Assembly: GCA_026707335.1 (NCBI GenBank)
Contig: JAPOXB010000157.1
Span: forward strand, 1 to 15,147
Length of the DNA stretch: 15,147 bases
Reading direction: 5' to 3'
From: Chloroflexota bacterium
GTDB lineage: Bacteria > Chloroflexota > Dehalococcoidia > Bin125
Shown: piece after piece, positions 1 through 6,155 of the stretch
Layout of the letters: each line of letters begins with the position of its first letter
Numbering within the stretch: the stretch's first letter is position 1
The notes under the pieces: model-generated
The model's database searches: none
Seen by the model: only the letters and a program-made list of their open reading frames with translations
Told to the model about the DNA's origin: nothing
Translations under genes and position numbers: made by a program

Positions 1-275
1 CGGCGCGGCGGCTGTCGCGGCTGCTGGGCGACCCGCCGGGGGCGCCCCTCCCGGCGGCAGAGTCGCTGATCGGACGGGTCCGCGCCGACCCGGCCGCCAT
101 CGCGGAGGGGCTGGTCGCGGAGGCGCTGGCGTCGGACGACGTCACGTCGGCCGCGGGCGCGCTGGCGTTCGTCGAGGAGCGGCTGTCGGAGCTGGTGGCG
201 CTGCTGCCGTCGGACCTGCGGTCGGTGGTCGGGCGGGAGGCGGAGTCGGAGGTGCGGCGTCGGGTGCCGGGCTGA
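1..275 (+). CDS. 3' end of an unrecognised protein (partial, frame begins at base 3)
   Basis: An open frame starting at base 3 runs 90 codons to a TGA at 273-275 without a start codon that must be used, so the gene probably begins upstream of the window. The visible tail is rich in Ala, Leu, Glu and Arg, and its spacing of hydrophobic residues suggests amphipathic helices (for example AAGALAFVEERLSELVALL). G and C dominate third codon positions, as in the neighbouring real genes. I recognise no motif and assign no function. The coding claim rests on frame length to the window edge, codon usage and a hairpin about 85 bases downstream. Confidence 0.6.
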   Translation, partial: ARRLSRLLGDPPGAPLPAAESLIGRVRADPAAIAEGLVAEALASDDVTSAAGALAFVEERLSELVALLPSDLRSVVGREAESEVRRRVPG

Positions 276-316
276 CTGGTCGACGGGGAGTCTCGCCCGG
301 CCAGCCGTGGATCGTC

Positions 317-322
317 TAGAAT
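317..322 (+). promoter_or_regulatory. Possible -10 element TAGAAT
   Basis: TAGAAT stands out in GC-rich DNA just after the first partial gene. A transcript from here would run straight into the hairpin at 361-382. It could therefore yield a short attenuated RNA, or simply be chance. No convincing -35 is visible. Confidence 0.25.
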
Positions 323-360
323 GCATTCGGATCCCTCCGACTGTTTAGGCGGTCGGGCGC

Positions 361-382
361 GAGGCCGCCTCCGGGCGGCCTC
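361..382 (+). terminator. GC-rich hairpin, probable terminator
   Basis: GAGGCCGCC (361-369) and GGCGGCCTC (374-382) form a perfect 9-bp stem with a 4-base TCCG loop. Only a weak T-containing tail (TGCTAATTC) follows instead of a U-run, which is common in very GC-rich genomes. It separates the partial upstream gene from the DUF2335 cassette. A weaker inverted repeat, CCGAC/GTCGG at 337-341 and 352-356, lies just before it. Confidence 0.5.
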
Positions 383-386
383 TGCT

Positions 387-411
387 AATTCACCCACGCA
401 ATTCACCCACG
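387..411 (+). repeat. Tandem direct repeat of a 12-mer in the cassette promoter region
   Basis: AATTCACCCACG occurs at 387-398 and again at 400-411, a 13-base period. The core 8-mer ATTCACCC recurs inverted (as GGGTGAAT) at 809-816 inside the downstream membrane-protein gene. The copies lie just upstream of a near-consensus -10 (TATGAT, 429-434) and cover where its -35 would be, so they look like regulator binding sites. That role is inferred. Confidence 0.5.
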
Positions 412-428
412 TGATCCATCCTGTCGTT

Positions 429-434
429 TATGAT
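429..434 (+). promoter_or_regulatory. Probable -10 element TATGAT of the DUF2335 cassette
   Basis: TATGAT differs from TATAAT at one position. No TTGACA-like hexamer lies at the usual distance; the tandem repeat 387-411 occupies that place, which would fit an activator- or repressor-controlled promoter. The ATG at 430 lies inside this element, one reason to place the start of the next gene at 526. Confidence 0.4.
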
Positions 435-457
435 CAGCCTGCGGGATGACCGAGTGC

Positions 458-502
458 AGTGTCACGAGCCCTCTTGCGATCCCGCCGAGGCTCCGGGACA
501 CT
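458..502 (+). promoter_or_regulatory. Two-part leader hairpin ahead of the cassette
   Basis: AGTGTC (458-463) pairs with GACACT (497-502), and after a small internal loop GAGCC (466-470) pairs with GGCTC (489-493). It ends about 10 bases before the SD of the 526 gene and would be in the 5' leader of a transcript from the 429-434 element. It may influence translation or RNA stability; no known riboswitch family is recognised. Confidence 0.35.
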
Positions 503-525
503 CCTTCGCGCGAAAGGCAGAGGCC

Positions 526-762
526 ATGGGAACTGGACCCCGCCGCCAAGTCTCGATCTACACCGACTTCCTGTACGCGCGTCCGTCGTTCCTCGAGGGC
601 TGCGCGCGCGTGTTCGACTTCGCGAACAGCCTGAGTGTCTACAACACGTCGATTGATCCAGAGGCCAGCGACAAGCGCGCGCTGTGGGCCGACTGGCACG
701 CGATTGGGGACGACCTCCGAGCCGCCATGGGAGAACTCCCAGCCACATCGCGTGAACGATGA
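526..762 (+). CDS. Small soluble protein of unknown function, partner of a DUF2335 protein
   Basis: Encodes 78 aa with no signal peptide or membrane segment. The centre, SIYTDFLYARPSFLEGCARV (residues 10-29) followed by DFANSLSVYN, resembles a type of small hypothetical protein I remember beside DUF2335 membrane proteins, but no biochemical role is known to me. I chose the ATG at 526 because GGCAGAGG lies just upstream and because the in-frame ATG at 430 falls inside a likely -10 box. The stop overlaps the next start (ATGA, 759-762), so the two are translationally coupled and probably work together. Base composition is less GC-rich than in flanking genes (39/60 at 541-600), suggesting acquisition by transfer. 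Confidence 0.7.
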   Translation: MGTGPRRQVSIYTDFLYARPSFLEGCARVFDFANSLSVYNTSIDPEASDKRALWADWHAIGDDLRAAMGELPATSRER

Positions 763-1250
763 GCCTCGATCGGCGCCCCGAGGACGATTCGCCTGTTGAT
801 CCATCGTCGGGTGAATCACCCGAGGCCGCATCCGCCGAGATCATTCGCCGCGAGCTCACCGCGACATTCTGGGCCGGGCCCCTCCCGCACCCTGATCTCC
901 TGCGGGCGTACGACGAGATCGTTCCCGGATCGGCCAAGCAACTGATCGACACGTTCGATCGACAGGCACACCACCGGATGGAACTTGAGAAGGCCGTGAT
1001 CCTCGGCGACGTCAGTCGCTCGAACCGGGGGTTGTGGATGGCCGGGAGCGGCGTGATCGCCGTCCTCGTCGTGGCGGCGGTGGTGATCCTGACGGGTCAC
1101 GACACTGCGGGAATCGTCATTGCATCCGTTGACATCGGCTCGATTGTCGCGGTGTTCATCTACGGAACCGAAAGCCGCAGGCGTGAGCGCAACGAGAAGG
1201 CGCGAGCAGTGCCCGACCCAAGCGAAGTCACGCCTCCGCCCGCAGGATGA
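759..1250 (+). CDS. DUF2335 family predicted membrane protein
   Basis: Encodes 163 aa. A polar, acidic N-terminus (1-36) leads to the segment I associate with DUF2335, GPLPHPDLLRAYDEIVPGSA at 40-59, then a charged helical stretch with HHRMELEKAVI (71-81). Two membrane segments follow at about 92-112 and 117-135, joined by a very short turn, then a basic end (ESRRRERNEK), so the protein is a hairpin in the inner membrane with charged ends on the same, probably cytoplasmic, side. The molecular function of the family is unknown. It is coupled to the 78-aa gene by an ATGA overlap. GC content drops further here (34/60 at 1081-1140), unlike ileS, which suggests horizontal transfer of the pair. Family assignment is by motif memory, not a profile search. 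Confidence 0.8.
   Translation: MSLDRRPEDDSPVDPSSGESPEAASAEIIRRELTATFWAGPLPHPDLLRAYDEIVPGSAKQLIDTFDRQAHHRMELEKAVILGDVSRSNRGLWMAGSGVIAVLVVAAVVILTGHDTAGIVIASVDIGSIVAVFIYGTESRRRERNEKARAVPDPSEVTPPPAG
808..822. repeat. 15-bp palindrome CGGGTGA-A-TCACCCG inside the DUF2335 gene
   Basis: CGGGTGA (808-814) and TCACCCG (816-822) are perfect inverted copies around a single A. The left arm contains GGGTGAAT, the complement of the ATTCACCC found twice at 388-408. It could be a second operator for the same regulator, or a coincidence of coding sequence. Confidence 0.35.
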
Positions 1251-1340
1251 CCACCGACATCGAGGCGCAGTGGGTCGCTACTCGGTGCCGGCGCCGCCCA
1301 ACTTAACGCGGATTGATTGATCCCCCCCGAAACGACCGCC

Positions 1341-1346
1341 TACCCT
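1341..1346 (+). promoter_or_regulatory. Candidate -10 element TACCCT of the ileS transcript
   Basis: TACCCT lies directly before the region that folds as a T-box leader and fits the TANNNT pattern seen before several genes here. It would start the transcript near 1353. No good -35 is visible, and the interval 1251-1340 otherwise holds nothing I recognise. Confidence 0.35.
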
Positions 1347-1349
1347 CGA

Positions 1350-1640
1350 TGAAAGGCTGCGACGGAGACCGTGTCGACGGGGAGCACCGCGCCCCAGCGA
1401 GTCCGGACGGTGGAAGCGGACGCGCCGGCCCCCGCCTCGAACATCGCTCCCGAGCCGCCGCCCGAACGTCCGTCCCCGGGGCGGGCCAGTAGACGCGGCC
1501 GGAGACCCCCCGTTAGCACAGGGCCGGACGGTGCTTGCCGTCCGCGAGGCGCCTCCCGCGACGGCCCGGCCGGGGCGGGGGGAAGCAGGGTGGTACCGCG
1601 GACCGACGTGTCGGCCCGTCCCTGAGTGGGGCGGGCCGCT
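1350..1640 (+). promoter_or_regulatory. T-box riboswitch leader of ileS, specific for tRNA-Ile
   Basis: The conserved T-box AGGGTGGTACCGCG is at 1587-1600. Its TGGT would pair with the ACCA end of uncharged tRNA-Ile. An antiterminator forms exactly as in the family: CAGGG (1586-1590) with CCCTG (1620-1624), the 7-base bulge TGGTACC (1591-1597), and an upper helix of 1598-1606 with 1611-1619 (one A/C mismatch). A perfect Stem III candidate, CGGACGG/CCGTCCG, is at 1525-1531 and 1538-1544. In Stem I, GGGAGC (1380-1385) can pair with GCTCCC (1446-1451), leaving the isoleucine codon ATC (1443-1445) in an internal loop with CGAG/CTCG (1398-1401, 1436-1439) above it. The codon placement is a by-eye fold and less certain than the T-box. 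The 5' end is approximate. Confidence 0.92.
1612..1640 (+). terminator. T-box attenuator (intrinsic terminator competing with the antiterminator)
   Basis: CGGCCCGTCCC (1612-1622) and GGGGCGGGCCG (1628-1638) form an 11-bp stem with one G-U pair and a TGAGT loop, followed by CTTGTGTG, a modest T-rich tail. The left arm reuses bases 1612-1624 of the antiterminator, so the two structures exclude each other. This points to control at transcription, with read-through into ileS when tRNA-Ile is uncharged. Confidence 0.8.
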
Positions 1641-1675
1641 TGTGTGCCCGCCGCAGGCATCCCGCGGAGGGCGCC

Positions 1676-4600
1676 ATGACCAGTCGATTCACGGCCGTGG
1701 GCAGCAGCATGCCCTACCTGGAGATGGAGACGCGCCAGCGCGACTTCTGGCGCGAGCGCCGCATCTTCGAGCGTTCCATCGCCGAGCGGCCCGCCGGCAA
1801 GCTGTTCAACTTCTACGAGGGCCCGCCCACGGCCAACGGCGCACCCGGCGTGCACCACGTCCTCTCGCGCGTCTACAAGGACCTCTTCCCGCGCTACAAA
1901 ACGATGCGCGGCTACCGCGCCCCCCGCAAGGCGGGCTGGGACACGCACGGCCTGCCGGTGGAGTTGGAGGTCGAGCGGGAGCTGGGCCTGGAGACCAAGG
2001 CCGACATCGAGGCTTTCGGCATCGCGGAGTTCAACCGGCGCTGCCGGGAATCGGTCATGCGCTACGTGTCGCAGTGGCGCGACCTGACGGACCGGATCGC
2101 CTTCTGGATCGACATGGACGACGCCTACGTCACCTTCCACGCCGAGTACGTGGAGTCGGTCTGGTGGATCTTCAAGTCGCTCTGGGACGGTGACTTGATC
2201 TACGAGGCCCGGCGGGTCACGCCGCACTGCCCGCGCTGCGAGACCTCGCTGTCGAGCCACGAGCTGTCGCTGGGCTACCAGGAGGACACGCCCGACCCCA
2301 GCATCACGATCAAGTTCCGCGCGCTGCCGGAGTCGCTGCCGGCCGAGTTGCGCGGCTTCGACGGGGAGACCTACCTCGTCGCCTGGACGACGACGCCCTG
2401 GACGCTGCCGGGCAACACGGCCCTGGCGGTCGCGCCGGACGAGAGCTACGCGGTCGTCGCGACGGAGGCGGGCGAGCGGCTGATCCTGGCCCAGGCGCGG
2501 CTCGACGGGGAGGAAGCGGGGATGACGTCGCCGGCGGTGGCCCAGACGCTGCCCGGATCGGCGCTGGTGGGGGTGCGCTACGAGGGCCTCTACGAGCCCG
2601 GCGACTGGGGCGAGCGCGTGCTGCGCTTCGACGACGGCCGCCTGAACGACGCGGGCGCGGCGCCCGAGCGCCGCGTCCTGGCCGGCGATTTCGTCTCGAT
2701 GGAGGACGGCACCGGCATCGTGCACATCGCGCCCGCCTTCGGCGAGGACGACTACGACCTGGGCCGCGCGCACGACCTGTTCTTCCTACAGCCGATCGAC
2801 CTGCAGGGGCGCTTCCCCAACGGGACGTTCGCCGGCCTCTTCGCGAAGGACGCCGACGCCGCGATCATGGACGACCTCGCCGAGCGGGGGCTCCTGCTCC
2901 AGCGGAGCACGGTGCGCCACACCTACCCCTTCTGCTGGCGCTGCGACACGCCGCTGCTCTACTACGCGAAGCCCTCCTGGTACGTCGCCACGACGCGGGT
3001 GGCGGAGTCGCTCAACCGGGGCAACCGCGAGGACATGCACTGGTACCCGGCCCACGTCCGCGACGGCCGCTACGGCGACTGGCTGGCGAACAACGTCGAT
3101 TGGGCGGTCAGCCGGGAGCGGTTCTGGGGCACGCCGCTGCCCTTCTGGCGCTGCGCGGGCTGCAACGCGACGGAGGCGGTGGGCTCGTTCGCGGAGTTGG
3201 CCGAGCGATCGGGCGAGCCGCCGCTCGACGATCCGCATCGCCCCTTCGTGGACGCGGTCACGATCCCCTGCGAATGCTGCGACGGGACGATGCAGCGCGT
3301 GCCCGAGGTCGCCGACGCCTGGTTCGACAGCGGCGCGATGCCCTACGCGCAGTGGCACTACCCGTTCGAGAACCGGGAGCTGTTCGCGGAGCGCTTCCCG
3401 GCCGACTACATCTGCGAGGCCGTCGACCAGACGCGGGGCTGGTTCTACTCGCTGCATGCCGAGGCGGCGCTGCTGCACCGGGTCGAGGCGGCGCCCGAGC
3501 CGATCTCCTATCGCCACGTGATCTCGCTGGGCCACATCCAGGACGAGCAGGGCGAGAAGATGAGCAAGTCGAAGGGCAACGTGGTCGACCCCTGGGAGGT
3601 GCTCGACGCGCACGGCGCCGACGCCCTGCGCTGGTACCTGTTCACGGCCTCGCCCACCGGCGCGCCGCGCCGCTTCAGCGCCAACCTCGTGGGCGAGGCG
3701 CGGCGCCGCTTCCTGCTGACGCTGTGGAACACGTACTCGTTCTTCGTCACCTACGCGCGCATCGACGGCTTCGACCCGGCCTCGCCCCCGCCCGCCGAGC
3801 GGGCCGAGCTCGACGACTGGGCGCGCGGCGCCCTGCACGCCACGATCCGCGACGTCACGGAGGCGCTGGAGGGCTACGACCCCACCCGCGCCGGCCGGGC
3901 CATCGAGGCCTTCGTCGACGAGCTGAGCAACTGGTACGTGCGGCGCAGCCGGCGGCGCTTCTGGAAGTCGGAGGACGACCGCGACAAGGCCGCCGCCTAT
4001 CACACCCTGCACGAATGTCTGGCCGGCGTGGCGACGCTGCTCGCCCCGTTCACCCCCTACGTCGCGGAGGAGATGTACCGCAACCTCGTCGCCGGCACCG
4101 ACCCCGGCGCGCCGGAGTCGGTGCACCTGGCGGCCTGGCCCGAGGCGGACGCGTCGCTGATCGACGAGGGCCGGATCGAGGCGATGCGGCTGGTGCAGCG
4201 GCTGGCCTCGCTGGGGCGGGCGGCGCGCAGCAAGGCCGGCGTCAAGGTGCGGCAGCCGCTGCCGGCGCTGCTGGTGGGGCTGCGATCCGCGCGCGAGCGC
4301 GCCCTCGTCGAGGGGTACGGCCCGATGCTGCTGGACGAGCTCAACGTGAAGACGATCACCTTCCACGACGCCTCCGGCGGCGACGACCCCGGAACGGCCT
4401 CCGAAGCCCTGGTGGAGTACGTGATCAAGCCCAACCTGCCGGTCCTGGGGCCGCGGCTGGGCAAGCAGGTGGGGGCGCTGCGCCGGGCGATGCAGGAGCT
4501 CGACCCGGCCGTCGCGACCGGCATCGCGCAGGCCGCGGAGGCGGGCGAGACGATCGAGATCGCCGGCGTCGAACTCGCCCCCTCGGACCTGCTGATCGAG

Positions 4601-4942
4601 CTGCGCGAGCGGCCCGGCGCCGCGACGGCCCAGGACGCGCACGCCACCGTCGCGCTCACGACGACGCTGACGCCGGCGCTGGTGCAGGAGGGCACGGCGC
4701 GCGAGGTCGTGCACCGACTGCAGTCCCTGCGCCGCGAGGCGGGCTTCGACATCGCCGACCGGATCGTCGTCTGGATCGACGCCGGCGACGAAGCCATCGC
4801 GGCCATCCGGGCGCACGAGGACTACGTGCGCGGCGAGACACTGGCGACGGAGTTGCACTTCGCCGCCCCGCCCGAGGGCGCGCACGTCGCGGCGGAGAAG
4901 CTGGCGGGGCAGCGCCTGCGCCTGGGCGTGCGCTGGGCGTAA
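1676..4942 (+). CDS. ileS: Isoleucyl-tRNA synthetase, type 2 (eukaryote-like), with GVHH in place of HIGH
   Basis: Class I synthetase of 1088 aa that charges tRNA-Ile with isoleucine in the cytoplasm. Visible landmarks: FYEGPPTANG (46-55); the nucleotide-binding signature, here GVHH (58-61) where most synthetases have HIGH; KAGWDTHGLPVE (85-96); the CP1 editing domain with WTTTPWTLPG (237-246) and GTGIVHIAPAFGEDD (345-359); Cys pairs suggesting zinc sites near CPRC and in RCAGC with CECC; KMSKS (628-632); then an anticodon-binding domain and a long C-terminal region typical of type 2 enzymes. I chose the ATG at 1676 because GGAGGG (1666-1671) precedes it and upstream codons lie inside the T-box RNA. 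Expression should be controlled by that T-box. The GXHH variant is reported for type 2 IleRS with extreme mupirocin resistance; resistance here is inferred. Confidence 0.98.
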   Translation: MTSRFTAVGSSMPYLEMETRQRDFWRERRIFERSIAERPAGKLFNFYEGPPTANGAPGVHHVLSRVYKDLFPRYKTMRGYRAPRKAGWDTHGLPVELEVERELGLETKADIEAFGIAEFNRRCRESVMRYVSQWRDLTDRIAFWIDMDDAYVTFHAEYVESVWWIFKSLWDGDLIYEARRVTPHCPRCETSLSSHELSLGYQEDTPDPSITIKFRALPESLPAELRGFDGETYLVAWTTTPWTLPGNTALAVAPDESYAVVATEAGERLILAQARLDGEEAGMTSPAVAQTLPGSALVGVRYEGLYEPGDWGERVLRFDDGRLNDAGAAPERRVLAGDFVSMEDGTGIVHIAPAFGEDDYDLGRAHDLFFLQPIDLQGRFPNGTFAGLFAKDADAAIMDDLAERGLLLQRSTVRHTYPFCWRCDTPLLYYAKPSWYVATTRVAESLNRGNREDMHWYPAHVRDGRYGDWLANNVDWAVSRERFWGTPLPFWRCAGCNATEAVGSFAELAERSGEPPLDDPHRPFVDAVTIPCECCDGTMQRVPEVADAWFDSGAMPYAQWHYPFENRELFAERFPADYICEAVDQTRGWFYSLHAEAALLHRVEAAPEPISYRHVISLGHIQDEQGEKMSKSKGNVVDPWEVLDAHGADALRWYLFTASPTGAPRRFSANLVGEARRRFLLTLWNTYSFFVTYARIDGFDPASPPPAERAELDDWARGALHATIRDVTEALEGYDPTRAGRAIEAFVDELSNWYVRRSRRRFWKSEDDRDKAAAYHTLHECLAGVATLLAPFTPYVAEEMYRNLVAGTDPGAPESVHLAAWPEADASLIDEGRIEAMRLVQRLASLGRAARSKAGVKVRQPLPALLVGLRSARERALVEGYGPMLLDELNVKTITFHDASGGDDPGTASEALVEYVIKPNLPVLGPRLGKQVGALRRAMQELDPAVATGIAQAAEAGETIEIAGVELAPSDLLIELRERPGAATAQDAHATVALTTTLTPALVQEGTAREVVHRLQSLRREAGFDIADRIVVWIDAGDEAIAAIRAHEDYVRGETLATELHFAAPPEGAHVAAEKLAGQRLRLGVRWA

Positions 4943-4954
4943 GCCGGCGGCCGG

Positions 4955-6058
4955 TCAGTTGGCTGGGGGCGGCGCGGGCGCGTCGTCCTCGCCGGGGTCC
5001 GGCGGACGGGTGCGGCTGCGCCGCGCATCGCCGTCCGCCTCGTCGGCGTGCTGGGGCGACGGGGCGCCGGAAACGAGCCCGCGCACGACGCCCACGGCGC
5101 GGCGGCGCAACGGCTCCCGCGGGCCGGCGGGGCGCGGCCCACGATCCGCGTCGTAGCGTCCGCGGAGCACGCGCGGCCACTCGGACGCCATCTCCGCTCC
5201 GATCAGCAGCGCCAGCGCGCTGAGGTAGACGAAGAACAGGAAGATGATCACCGCGCCCAGCGACCCGTAGATCGCGTCGTAGTTGTCGAAGTAGCGCAGG
5301 TAGACGGCGAAGCCGTTCTTCAGCAGCTCGAAGAGCAGGGCGGCGAGCAAGGCGCCCGGCCAGATGTGGCGGAAGCGCGTCGGCACGCTGGGCACGTACT
5401 TGTAGAGCGCGGCGAAGGTGGCGAAGGAGATCAGCAGCGGCACCAGCAGCGCGACGACGTCGAAGAGGGCGCTCGCGCCCGCGCCGAGCGGCCCCAGCGC
5501 GTCGGACACATCGGCCGACACCGCCCGCGCCACCTGCAGGAACATCGTCGCGCCGACCGACACCGCGATCAGCAGCCCCACGCCAAGCACCAGCCCCGCG
5601 TCGACCAGCTTGGCCCGGACCAGCGGACGCCGCCGGGTCACGTCCCAGGCCGTATCGAGGGCGTGGCGGATCGCGCCCATCATCGCCATCGCCGACCAGA
5701 GCAGGCCCACGACGCTGATCAGCCCGATCGCGGAGAGGCCCGTCGCGATGCCGTCGACGGCGCTCTGCAGGTCGTCCCGGCCCTGCCCCTCGGAGAGCGG
5801 CAGGGAGCGGAAGATCTCCTCGACCACGTCCGCGCGCAGCCGGTCGTCGGTCAGCAGCAGGCCGCTGATCGAGACCAGCAGGATGGCCAGCGGGAAGATC
5901 GAGAACAGCACGTAGTAGGCGATGCCGGCGGCCAACTGCGTGCAGTGGTCGTCGAGGAACTCCTGCGCGGTGCGCCGGAAGAGGAGGCGGACGTCGCTCC
6001 AGAGCCGGCGCAGGCGCGGCGCCCGGCGATCGTGCCACGCTGCGGCGTCGAACGGCAT
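4955..6058 (-). CDS. YihY/BrkB family inner-membrane protein
   Basis: Encodes 367 aa with about six membrane segments near residues 42-69, 107-131, 153-178, 198-220, 232-250 and 262-290. The segment AAGIAYYVLFSIFPLAIL (43-60) is the hallmark of this family, once called ribonuclease BN by mistake; the true function is unsettled. A long hydrophilic tail (about 300-367) rich in Pro, Arg, Asp and Ala is probably cytoplasmic. The gene converges on ileS, with only 12 bases between stop codons, and diverges from proB. The start is uncertain: ATG at 6058 begins MPFDAAAW, and an in-frame ATG at 6073 would add five residues. Neither has an SD site, and a -10-like CATACT sits just before 6058, so the mRNA may be leaderless. 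Confidence 0.9.
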   Translation of the reverse strand: MPFDAAAWHDRRAPRLRRLWSDVRLLFRRTAQEFLDDHCTQLAAGIAYYVLFSIFPLAILLVSISGLLLTDDRLRADVVEEIFRSLPLSEGQGRDDLQSAVDGIATGLSAIGLISVVGLLWSAMAMMGAIRHALDTAWDVTRRRPLVRAKLVDAGLVLGVGLLIAVSVGATMFLQVARAVSADVSDALGPLGAGASALFDVVALLVPLLISFATFAALYKYVPSVPTRFRHIWPGALLAALLFELLKNGFAVYLRYFDNYDAIYGSLGAVIIFLFFVYLSALALLIGAEMASEWPRVLRGRYDADRGPRPAGPREPLRRRAVGVVRGLVSGAPSPQHADEADGDARRSRTRPPDPGEDDAPAPPPAN

Positions 6059-6064
6059 GCGTGC

Positions 6065-6070
6065 AGTATG
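6065..6070 (-). promoter_or_regulatory. Candidate -10 element CATACT of the YihY gene
   Basis: On the minus strand CATACT ends six bases before the ATG at 6058, so transcription would begin at about the A of the start codon. This supports a leaderless start at 6058 over 6073. No clear -35 is seen. Confidence 0.35.
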
Positions 6071-6122
6071 CATCGGGGAGTCCTGCGCACGACAGTGCGG
6101 GGATCGCGACGGCCGGGGCAGG

Positions 6123-6128
6123 TACGCT
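6123..6128 (+). promoter_or_regulatory. Candidate -10 element TACGCT of proB
   Basis: TACGCT in the divergent gap (6059-6155) would give a leader of about 20 bases carrying the SD AAGGAAG before the proB ATG at 6156. The context GGTACG is repeated before the 7388 gene (GGTACGATC). Confidence 0.4.
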
Positions 6129-6155
6129 CGGCGGGAGCGAGAAGGAAGAGCGCCG

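Noticed and set aside
387..411. Short CRISPR array or phage attachment site
   Set aside because: Only two copies with a single-base spacer and no cas genes, integrase or tRNA nearby.
1535..1675. In-frame upstream ATG that would lengthen IleRS by 47 residues
   Set aside because: The added bases are the T-box RNA itself and the attenuator, and an SD lies directly before 1676.
2786..4885. Long open frames on the minus strand over ileS, and a 707-codon frame in another plus frame at 3100-5223
   Set aside because: They lie over recognised ileS codons. Stop codons are rare in every frame at this GC content, and the products are Arg/Ala/Gly-rich with no motif.
4943..4954. Terminator between the convergent ileS and YihY genes
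   Set aside because: Only a 4-bp CCGG-CGG-CCGG stem is present, too weak to call.
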